Source: Planctomycetota bacterium (GTDB taxonomy: Bacteria; Planctomycetota; UBA1135; GCA-002686595). Taken from it: a stretch of 5,812 nt of DNA. Below are positions 1 through 5,812 of the stretch, in pieces. The stretch lies in NCBI GenBank assembly GCA_016712565.1, contig JADJQU010000028.1:1-5812 (forward strand), in the 5' to 3' direction. The number at the start of each line of letters is the position of its first letter. The stretch's first letter is position 1. The notes beneath the pieces were generated by a model. The model did no database searches and was not told the origin of the DNA. It worked only from the letters and a program-made list of their open reading frames with translations. A program made the position numbers and the translations under genes.

Positions 1-60
1 CGCTGCTCCTCGCCGGTCCCGTTGGTACCGTCTCTTCGCCTGTACGGCAACCCCTCGAAC

Positions 61-64
61 GGAG
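61..64 (+). promoter_or_regulatory. Ribosome binding site of sodB
   Basis: GGAG lies six bases before ATG 71 and supports this start over the other-frame start at 22. The upstream 60 bases hold no convincing -35/-10 pair. Confidence 0.6.
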
Positions 65-70
65 CTCTGC

Positions 71-657
71 ATGCCCTTCACGCTGCCGCCCCTGCCCTGG
101 GCCAAGGACGCCCTGGCCCCGCTGATCAGCGCCGAGACGCTGGACTTCCACCACGGCAAGCACCACGGGCCTACGTCACGAACCTCAACCAAGCTGCTCG
201 AGGGCAGCCCGGAGGCCACCCGCAGCCTCGAGGACGTGATCCGGGGCGCCGGCGAGGGCGGCGTGTTCAACAACGCGGCGCAGGTGTGGAACCACACCTT
301 CTACTGGCACAGCCTGCGCCCGCGGGGCGGCCCCGGCCCCGGCGGCGCGCTTGCTCGAGGCGCTGAACCGCGACTTCGGCTCGGTGGGACGCCTTCAAGC
401 AGCAGTTCAAGGAGGCCGCCACCACGCAGTTCGGGTCGGGCTGGGCACCGGCTGGTGCAGGACGGCGGCAAGCTGAAGGTGACCAAGACCTCGAACGCCG
501 ACCTGCCGCTCAAGCACGGGCAGAAGGCGCTGCTCACCTGCGACGCGTGGAGCACGCCTACTACATCGACTTCCGCAACGCGCGGCCGAACTACGTGGAC
601 GCGTTCCTCCACCACCTCATCAACTGGGACTTCGCGGCCAGGAATCTGGCCTCGTAG
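71..657 (+). CDS. sodB: Iron-type superoxide dismutase (Fe-SOD), interrupted by six 1-base indels
   Basis: Cytoplasmic Fe/Mn-family superoxide dismutase, converting superoxide to oxygen and hydrogen peroxide. The start is ATG 71, with GGAG at 61-64 six bases upstream. The N-terminus MPFTLPPLPWAKDALAPLIS is typical of the family. All four metal ligands are visible: the first His of HHGKHH (residue 27), His of VWNHTFYW, and Asp and His of DAW(E)HAYYID. The gateway Tyr in AYVTNLN is also present. NNAAQVWNH (Gln) and TSNADLPL (Ala) are the iron-type pattern rather than the manganese one. Frame breaks: a base lost at 167-169, extra at 190, extra at 351-352, extra at 387-388, extra within 445-451 (the W-A-W-L-V stretch), and lost at about 551. 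Corrected length is about 194 aa, the normal family size, ending at TAG 655-657. The breaks look like sequencing errors because motifs remain intact on both sides of each. The next gene begins 22 bases downstream. Confidence 0.93.
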
Positions 658-679
658 CCGTCGCCGCCCCGGAGGTCCT

Positions 680-1131
680 GTGCGGCCGATCGTGCCGGAG
701 CCGGGCTCGTTCGACGCGCGCGCCATGGCGCGCGGCGAGCCCGGCGTGCCGCGCCGCTTCACCTGCGACGGCCGCCGCTACGAGGTGGCCGAGGTGCTGG
801 GGCCCGCGGAGCGCGAGACCGGCCCGTGCCGCCACGGCTCCGACGAGCGCTACGTGCGGCGCCACGTGACCCGGGTGCGCACCACCCAGGGCGAGGTGCT
901 GACGCTCTCGGCCGCGCGCGCGGCGCCGCGCGGCGCGCCCCGCTGGTGCTGCGCAGCGCGGCGCCCAGGCCCTGGCGCCCCCGCGGAGGGGCTGACGCGC
1001 CGCGGGCGGCCCCGGTTGCCAGCCCCCGGCGTGCCGGCGCAGGTCCCCGGGGCCGGCGCGGGGCGGGGTGGCGCCCCCGGCCGCTCGACCCGGTGCGGCT
1101 CCTCCAACACGCAGGCCTCGCCCCCGCGTAG
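680..1131 (+). CDS. Small conserved protein of unknown function, one frameshift, 3' end uncertain
   Basis: A GTG start at 680 follows GGAGG (671-675) by four bases. The protein begins VRPIVPEPGSFDARAMARGE and continues RRFTCDGRRYEVAEVL, then ETGPCRHGSDERYVRRH, VRTTQGEVLTL and RW. From memory this layout (EPGSF, RGEPG, a beta-rich core, ETGPCxHGSxExYVRxH, a C-terminal RWWL) recalls short uncharacterised bacterial 'cytoplasmic proteins' of about 100 aa; I cannot name the family securely. A base is missing at 947-948: restoring it turns the frame into R-W-W-L-R-S and moves reading to the frame that stops at TAG 1129-1131. The tail after about 960 is only Pro/Arg/Gly-rich, so the true end may be TGA 993-995 after one more lost base. 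An 8-bp inverted repeat (1008-1015 with 1047-1054) would then be its terminator. It lies 22 bases behind sodB and is probably co-transcribed. There is no signal peptide or membrane segment. Confidence 0.5.
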
Positions 1132-1213
1132 GTAGGGAGAACGCCGGGGTCGAGCCGACCTTCCTCCCTCCTGCCTGCCAACCTCCCTCCAGGCTCTCCC
1201 TGGGCGTCTCCGG

Positions 1214-1244
1214 CCGGGCCGGGTGCTCCATGCACCCGGCCCGG
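1214..1244 (+). terminator. Perfect 13-bp hairpin between the small ORF and dcd, possible terminator
   Basis: Bases 1214-1226 pair without mismatch with 1232-1244 around the 5-base loop TCCAT. It lies in the gap at 1132-1355, after the upstream gene and 111 bases before dcd. No T-run follows, so it is either a GC-type terminator, a transcript-end stabiliser or a leader structure of dcd. A smaller C-run/TTCG/G-run hairpin follows at about 1261-1271. Confidence 0.4.
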
Positions 1245-1344
1245 AGTCGTCTGCGGCGCCCCCCTTCGGGGCCCGGCGTCGCGAGCCCCTGGGGGACCCC
1301 CGGCCTAGGGTGGCCGCGCCCGAGGGGTGCCCCTCGGCCTCCCC

Positions 1345-1349
1345 GGGAG
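1345..1349 (+). promoter_or_regulatory. Ribosome binding site fixing the GTG start of dcd
   Basis: GGGAG sits six bases before GTG 1356. It decides the start, because the next in-frame ATG (1386) would cut off the conserved IASDKWIRT N-terminus. Confidence 0.55.
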
Positions 1350-1355
1350 CGCGCC

Positions 1356-1919
1356 GTGATCGCCAGCGACAAGTGGATCCGCACCATGGCCCTCGAGCAC
1401 GGCATGATCACGCCGTTCGTCGAGCGTCTGGAGACCAAGGGCAAGGTCTCCTACGGGCTCTCCTCGTACGGCTACGACGTGCGCGTGGGCCGGCGCTTCC
1501 AAGATCTTCCACAACCTCCACAGCACCCTGATCGACCCCAAGGCCTTCGACCCGCGCTCCTTCGTGGATCACGAGGGCGACTGCATCATCCCGCCCAACT
1601 CGTTCGTGCTGGCCGAGACCGTCGAGCGCTTCAAGATGCCGCGCAACGCGCTGGCCGTGTGCGTGGGCAAGTCCACCTACGCGCGCTGCGGCATCATCGT
1701 CAACGTCACGCCCATCGAGCCCGAGTGGGAGGGCGTGATCACGATCGAGATCAGCAACACCACGCCCCTGCCGGCGAAGATCTACGCCAACGAGGGCATC
1801 CGCAGCTGCTGTTCTTCCTGGGCGACCAGTGCGAGACCTCGTACGCCGACCGCAGGGGCAAGTACCAGAACCAGCCCGGCCTCACGCTGCCGAAGATCCT
1901 GCGGGCCGAGGGCGCCTGA
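1356..1919 (+). CDS. dcd: dCTP deaminase, interrupted by two compensating 1-base indels
   Basis: Hydrolytic deamination of dCTP to dUTP and ammonia, the first step of the route to dTMP; a cytoplasmic homotrimer of the dUTPase-like fold. The start is GTG 1356, with GGGAG at 1345-1349 six bases before it; the protein opens MIASDKWIRTMALEHGMI, the family N-terminus. It then reads SYGLSSYGYDVRVGRRF, FVDHEGDCIIPPNSF, GKSTYARCGIIVNVTP, EPEWEG and SNTTPLPAKIYANEG, ending GKYQNQPGLTLPKI. GKSTYARCG (residues 104-112) supplies the Ser and Arg of the nucleotide site, and Glu131 in TIEIS matches the catalytic Glu138 of the E. coli enzyme. One extra C lies at 1499-1500 (RRF-KIFHNLHSTLIDP) and one base is lost at about 1803 (IR-QLLFFLGDQ). 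The two cancel, giving 187 aa and TGA 1917-1919. The length and sequence are of the 188-residue type rather than the E. coli type. I see no feature that would mark a bifunctional deaminase-dUTPase. Confidence 0.95.
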   Translation: MIASDKWIRTMALEHGMITPFVERLETKGKVSYGLSSYGYDVRVGRRFQDLPQPPQHPDRPQGLRPALLRGSRGRLHHPAQLVRAGRDRRALQDAAQRAGRVRGQVHLRALRHHRQRHAHRARVGGRDHDRDQQHHAPAGEDLRQRGHPQLLFFLGDQCETSYADRRGKYQNQPGLTLPKILRAEGA

Positions 1920-1980
1920 GCGGGCCGGCCCGCGCCGAGGCCCAGGCCCGGGCGGCGCCCCCATCCGGCGGCCATCCTCC

Positions 1981-2023
1981 CAGGGGCCCCTCCCGCCGGC
2001 CCGGGAGGCGGGGCCGCCCCCTG
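1981..2023 (+). terminator. Large GC hairpin downstream of dcd, probable terminator
   Basis: CCTCCCG (1989-1995) pairs exactly with CGGGAGG (2002-2008) around a 6-base loop. An outer arm CAGGGG (1981-1986) pairs with CCCCTG (2018-2023), with unpaired bases between the two stems. It lies 61 bases after the dcd stop and before the possible nrdJ promoter. There is no T-run, which is usual for hairpin terminators in very GC-rich genomes. The position fits the end of the dcd transcript. Confidence 0.45.
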
Positions 2024-2090
2024 GACGCATGGTCGTCCCGGGTGGGCTCTCCGGAGGCCTGCGGCGCGGACGGACGACGGATTTTCGTTC

Positions 2091-2119
2091 TTCCCGCAGG
2101 CAGCCGGGTGCTCTACGAT
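2091..2119 (+). promoter_or_regulatory. Possible sigma70-type promoter for nrdJ
   Basis: TACGAT (2114-2119) matches the TAnnnT pattern of a -10 element (4 of 6 against TATAAT), with TTCCCG (2091-2096) 17 bases upstream as a poor -35 (3 of 6). The segment at about 2078-2130 is clearly less GC-rich than its surroundings, and it lies behind the dcd hairpin. Transcription from here would start near 2126 and give a leader of about 350 nt. The call is supported mainly by the overlap with the NrdR-like box at 2113-2128. Confidence 0.3.
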
Positions 2120-2160
2120 CTGTAGTGGTGGCGGTCAGCACGGACCACTAGCCCTTGGGG
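2113..2160 (+). promoter_or_regulatory. Two candidate NrdR boxes, 32 bp apart
   Basis: NrdR, the ATP/dATP-sensing repressor of ribonucleotide reductase genes, binds pairs of 16-bp boxes (consensus acaCwAtATaTwGtgt) placed about three helical turns apart. Box 1 at 2113-2128 matches 10 of 16 positions by my count and keeps C..A.. T.T.G and the GTAGTG half; box 2 at 2145-2160 matches 9 of 16 and keeps the CACTA half and TTG. Start-to-start distance is exactly 32 bp, and box 1 overlaps the candidate -10. Each box alone is too weak to call; the spacing and the gene downstream (nrdJ) are what support the pair. An alternative reading is a simple 7-bp inverted repeat, 2123-2129 with 2144-2150. Confidence 0.35.
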
Positions 2161-2467
2161 TACGACCAGTCGACGGCCGGCCGGCGCGCGCGCGCCGCCC
2201 GGCCCTGCGGGTCGCCCCGGCTCGGTTCGGGCGAGCGTCTTCGACCGGTTGACAGCAGTGCACCGTGCGGGCCTGGCGCCGGGGACTTTCGTCCCCGGGG
2301 TTGGGAGGCCTGCGCGCACGTCCCCGGGGGCGCCCCTGCCGTGTTGCGGCGTCGGCCTGTCCGCGTCGCCGGGGTTCGCGCACGCAGGGGGCTCGTGGCG
2401 GTGAGGCGGCGGTGCTCCGTGCCCAGCGGAGCCCTGCCGGGCCCTGCGCGGGCCCGTGACGATTCTC
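2161..2467 (+). other. Leader region of nrdJ with several GC hairpins, no gene seen
   Basis: No ORF here has a recognisable product. Hairpins visible by eye are 2175-2187 with 2192-2204 (one mismatch, containing a 12-base alternating GC run), 2279-2286 with 2291-2298 (8 bp, loop TTTC), 2414-2419 with 2427-2432 (6 bp) and 2438-2444 with 2450-2456 (7 bp, loop TGCGC), the last ending 11 bases before the ribosome binding site. Some of this is expected by chance at this GC content, but the stack is dense. A stretch at 2298-2315 partly resembles the B12 box, but the rest of a cobalamin riboswitch is not apparent. Confidence 0.35.
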
Positions 2468-2472
2468 GGAGG
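2468..2472 (+). promoter_or_regulatory. Ribosome binding site of nrdJ
   Basis: A full GGAGG five bases before ATG 2478. It fixes the start at the conserved N-terminus MKIQRRFT. Confidence 0.75.
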
Positions 2473-2477
2473 CTCAG

Positions 2478-5400
2478 ATGAAGATCCAGCGGCGCTTCAC
2501 GGTGGCGGGTCGCGATCCCTACGAGGGGATCACCTGGACCTCGCGTACGAGCGAGATCCGCAACCCGGACGGGACCGTCGTGTTCCGGCTGGAGGGGGTC
2601 AAGGTGCCCAGCACCTGGTCCAGCGTGGCCACGGACGTGCTGGCGCAGAAGTACTTCCGCCGCAAGGGCGTGCCGCAGGTCGGGGAGGACGGGCAGCCCC
2701 TGGTGGGCGCCGAGGGCAAGCCCGTGCTGGGCGGGGAGAAGGACGCCCGCCAGGTGTTCCACCGCCTCGCCGGCTGCTGGGCGCACTGGGGCCGCCAGCA
2801 CGGCTACTTCGACGGCGAGGAGGACGCGCAGGCCTTCTACGACGAGCTGTGCCGCATGCTGGCCGACCAGCGCGCCGCGCCCAACAGCCCGCAGTGGTTC
2901 AACACCGGGCTCCACTTCGCCTACGGCATCGACGGCCCGGCGCAGGGCCACACCTACGTGGACCCCAAGACCGGCCGCCTCAAGCAGAGCGAGAGCGCCT
3001 ACGAGCGTCCGCAGCCGCACGCCTGCTTCATCCAGAAGGTGGAGGACGATCTCGTGGGCGAGGAGGGCATCATGGACCTGTGGGTCCGTGAGGCGCGCCT
3101 CTTCAAGTACGGCTCGGCACGGGCACGAACTTCAGCCGCCTGCGCGGCGAGGGCGAGCTGCTTCGGGCGGCGGCCGTTCCTCGGGCCTGATGAGCTTCCT
3201 GCAGATCGGCGACCGCGCGGCAGGCGCCATCAAGTCGGCGGGACCACGCGTCGCGCCGCGAAGATGGTGTGCCTCGACGTGGACCACCCCGACATCGAGG
3301 CCTTCGTGGACTGGAAGGTGCTCGAGGAGAAGGTGGCCGCCCTGGTGGCCGGCAGCCAGCTGCTGGAGCGCTGCCTGAACCTGCGTTCCGGGCCTGCGCC
3401 GAGAGGGCCCGACGAGGCGACCGCGCTACGACGCGCGCCGCAACCCGCGCCTGAAGGCCGCGGTGGCGAGCGCCGCTGCCTGATCCCGGCGAACTACCGG
3501 GGCAGCGCGCGCTGGCCCTGGCCCGCCAGGGCTGCACGAGCATCGAGATCCCCACCTACACCACCGACTGGGACGGCGAGGGCTACCTGACCGTCTCGGG
3601 GCAGAACAGCAACAACTCGGTGCGCATCACGAACGACTTCATGCGCGCCGTGCAGGACGACCGGCCCTGGAAGCTGCTGCGTCGCACAGACGGCGCCGTG
3701 AGCAGGACCCTCCCCGCCCGCCGCCTGTGGGACAAGATCGCCTCAGCGCTGGGGCCTGCGCCGATCCGGGCCTCCAGTTCGACACCACGATCAACGACTG
3801 GCACACCTGCCCGGCGGATGGCCGCATCCGGGCCAGCAACCCGTGCAGCGAGTACATGTTCCTCGACGACACGGCCTGCAACCCGGGCGAGCCTCAACCT
3901 GGTCACCTTCCTCGACGCGAAGACGGGCCGCTTCGACCTCGACGGCTACCGGCCCGCGATCCGCCTCTGGACGATCGTGCTCGAGGTGAGCGTGCTGATG
4001 GCGCAGTTCCCCAGCCGGAACATCGCGCGCCTGTCCTACGAGTTCCGCACGCTGGGCCTGGGCTACGCCAACCTGGGCTCGCTGCTGATGCAGAAGGGCC
4101 TGCCCTACGACAGCAAGGAGGGCATGGCCTTCACCGGCGCCCTGACGGCCATCCTCACCGGCGAGAGCTACGCCGCCTCGGCCGAGATGGCCGGCGAGCT
4201 GGGGCCCTTCGCCGGCTACAAGCGCAACCGGCAGGCGATGCTGCGCGTGATCCGCAACCACCGGCGCGCGGCCTGGAACGCCGCCCCCTCGGAGTACGAG
4301 GGGCTGACGATCACGCCCGTGGGCCTCAACCCCGAGGACTGCCCCGACGAGCTGCTGCGCGCCGCGCGCGAGGCCTGGGACCGCGCGCTGACCCTGGGCG
4401 AGAAGCACGGCTACCGCAACGCCCAGCACTCGGTCATCGCCCCCACGGGCACGATCGGCCTCGCTGATGGACTGCGACACCACGGGCATCGAGCCCGACT
4501 TCGCGCTGGTGAAGTTCAAGAAGCTGGCGGGCGGCGGCTACTTCCGCATCATCAACGAGTCGGTCCCGCCCGCGCTGCGCACGCTGGGCTACCCGCAGGA
4601 GCAGATCGACGCCATCGTGCGCTACGTGAAGGGCACCGGCTCGCTCAAGGGCGCGCCGCACGTCAACGACGTGAGCCTGCGCACGAAGGGCTTCACCGGC
4701 GAGATGCTGGCCAAGGCGGAGGCGCAGCTGCCCAGCGCCTTCGACATCGCCTTCGTGTTCAACCGCTTCACGTTCGGCGACGACGTGCTGCAGCGCGAGC
4801 TGAACATCCCCCAGCACGTGCTCGAGAGCCGGGCTTCGACCTGCTGCGCCACCTGGGCTTCGACAGGGACCAGGTGCGCCAAGCCAACGACGCCATCTGC
4901 GGCAGCATGACCGTGGAGGGCGCCGCAACTGGCCGACGAGCACCTGCCGGTGCCGACTGCGCCAGCAAAGCGCGGGCGCTACGGCAATCGCATCGACGTC
5001 ATGGGCCACATCCGCCAGATGGCCGCCGCGCAGCCCTTCGTGTCGGGCGCGATCAGCAAGACGATCAACATGCCCAACGAGGCCGACGTCGAGGACGTGA
5101 AGCAGGCCTACGAGACCTCCTGGAAGCTGATGCTCAAGGCCAACGCGCTCTATCGCGACGGCAGCAAGCTGAGCCAGCCGCTTCCAGCACGGCGGACGAC
5201 GCCGCCGCCGTGGAGGGCGACGACGCGCGAGGGGGGCCGGGGTGGATCTACGCCCGTCGCGGCCCCGCCGTGGCGGCTGCGACGACGAAGGAGGCTGTGC
5301 GTGAGGCGGCCCGCGAGGTGACGGAGCGCGTCATCGTGCGCTACCTGGCCAAGCGCCACCGGCTGCCGCAGCGCCGCGGCGGCTACACCCAGAAGGCCAC

Positions 5401-5812
5401 CATCGGCGGCCACAAGGTGTACCTGCGGACGGGCGAGTACGACGACGGCCAGGTGGGCGAGATCTTCCTCGACATGCACAAGGAGGGCGCCGCCTTCCGC
5501 AGCCTGATGAACTGCTTCGCCATCGCCGTCTCGCTGGGCCTCCAGCACGGCGTGCCGCTCGAGGAGTACGTGGAGGCGTTCACCTTCACGCGCTTCGAGC
5601 CCAACGGCATCGTGCAGGGCAACGACCGGATCAAGATGGGCACGTCGCTGATCGACTACGTCTTCCGCGAGCTGGCGATCAGCCACCCCACCGCAAGGAC
5701 CGGCGCAGGTGACGGAGGAGGACCTCCAGCCCGACGCCGTGCGCCTGGACAGCGAGGTGGAGTTCGAGGGCGAGGGTGGTGGCCGAGCGCCACGTGCCCG
5801 TCGCTCCGCCCA
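2478..5812 (+). CDS. nrdJ: Adenosylcobalamin-dependent class II ribonucleotide reductase, 3' end outside window, about 17 indels
   Basis: Reduces ribonucleotides to deoxyribonucleotides, using adenosylcobalamin to form the active-site thiyl radical. The N-terminus reads RRFTVAGRDPYEGI and SEIRNPDGTVVFRLEGV, then NSPQWFNTGLHF. The catalytic set is complete: Cys183 in PHACFIQ and Cys at 3877-3879 in TACN (redox pair), Asn, thiyl Cys (3844-3846) and Glu in NPCSE, and the phosphate loop APTGTIG (4439-4459). Later blocks are TTGIEPDFALVKFKKL, AAQPFVSGAISKTINMPNEA, ALYRDGSKLSQPL, GYTQKATIGGHKVYLRTGEY and FTRFEPNGIVQGNDRIK. Lost bases: about 3117, 3161, 3238, 3384, 3422, 3475, 3749, 4830, 4953 and 5181. 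Extra bases: 3886-3889, 4463, 4967, 5684-5705 and about 5769. Net shifts of +2 or -1 occur at 3498-3502 and of +1 or -2 at 4922-4925. About 1,110 residues are present. The usual C-terminal cysteine cluster and the stop lie beyond the window. It is the single catalytic subunit, with no separate small subunit seen. Confidence 0.96.

Noticed and set aside
1..70. Possible promoter upstream of sodB (TTGGTA at 22-27, TGTACG at 41-46)
   Set aside because: The spacing is only 13 bases and neither element is good; the true promoter may lie before the window.
1306..1311. TAGGGT as a -10 element for dcd
   Set aside because: It fits TAnnnT, but no -35-like sequence lies at the right distance upstream, and it falls within a GGCC...GGCC hairpin.
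620..1444. 274-codon open frame on the - strand, and overlapping shorter ones
   Set aside because: It runs across sodB, the small ORF and the start of dcd, is Arg/Ala/Gly-rich and has no recognisable motif; a composition shadow.
2249..2254. Exact TTGACA, a perfect -35 element
   Set aside because: No TAnnnT-like sequence lies 16-19 bases downstream (2271-2279 is GC-only apart from one T), so no promoter can be supported.
2298..2315. B12-box-like stretch, considered as a cobalamin riboswitch
   Set aside because: About 12 of 18 positions match by hand, but the conserved GCCACTG-type core and the usual upstream arms are not found, and riboswitch control of nrdJ itself would be against known logic. 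Kept only as a finding to test.
2148..3020. 290-codon open frame on the - strand
   Set aside because: It is antisense to the conserved N-terminal part of NrdJ and gives a low-complexity Ala/Arg/Gly/Leu product; long antisense frames are expected at this GC content.
3791..4519. 242-codon open frame on the - strand
   Set aside because: Antisense to the catalytic core of nrdJ, with no motif of its own.
3455..5812. Stop-free frame of over 2,300 bases in a single reading frame
   Set aside because: It is not one protein: NrdJ conservation enters and leaves this frame at about 3503, 3749, 3890, 4463, 4832, 4922, 4955, 4967, 5183 and 5690. The lack of stops reflects the GC content.
71..5812. Programmed frameshifting as an explanation for the frame changes
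   Set aside because: The shifts are too many, go in both directions, occur in unrelated genes and lack slippery-site/stem arrangements; sequencing error is far simpler.

Overview
This is a very GC-rich bacterial window with all recognisable genes on the + strand. In order they are an iron-type superoxide dismutase (sodB, 71-657), a small conserved protein of unknown function (GTG start at 680), dCTP deaminase (dcd, 1356-1919), and the start and most of a long adenosylcobalamin-dependent class II ribonucleotide reductase (nrdJ, from 2478 and running off the window end at 5812). The composition (G or C at nearly every third codon position) and the NrdJ type, with an N-terminus of the MKIQRRFTVAG...SEIRNPDG kind, fit a high-GC soil or aquatic bacterium such as Myxococcota, Planctomycetota or a related uncultured group. 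The sequence alone does not settle the phylum.

The main practical point is sequence quality. Each gene translates as a normal, well-conserved protein only after one-base indels are corrected: six in sodB, one in the small ORF, two in dcd and about seventeen in nrdJ. Most lie at short G or C runs. Between them the reading frame, conserved motifs and catalytic residues are intact, so this looks like uncorrected long-read or draft metagenome sequence rather than real gene decay. I annotate the genes as CDS and give the position of each shift. The frame +2 run from about 3455 to the window end contains no stop codon, although nrdJ itself changes frame several times within it.

Functionally, dcd and nrdJ both serve dNTP supply. 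NrdJ reduces ribonucleotides using cobalamin, and Dcd turns dCTP into dUTP, the precursor of dTMP. SodB handles superoxide, which fits a cell that meets oxygen. Class II reductase does not need oxygen but tolerates it.

The non-coding parts are two gaps. The gap at 1132-1355 contains a perfect 13-bp hairpin and a pyrimidine-rich tract. The gap at 1920-2477 starts with a large hairpin behind dcd, then has a possible promoter overlapped by two weak NrdR-like boxes spaced exactly 32 bp apart, and then a leader of about 350 nt with several GC hairpins leading to the nrdJ ribosome binding site. I found no tRNA, rRNA, CRISPR array, insertion sequence or phage gene. I see no convincing new biological system; the most useful lead is the possible NrdR control region and the long nrdJ leader.
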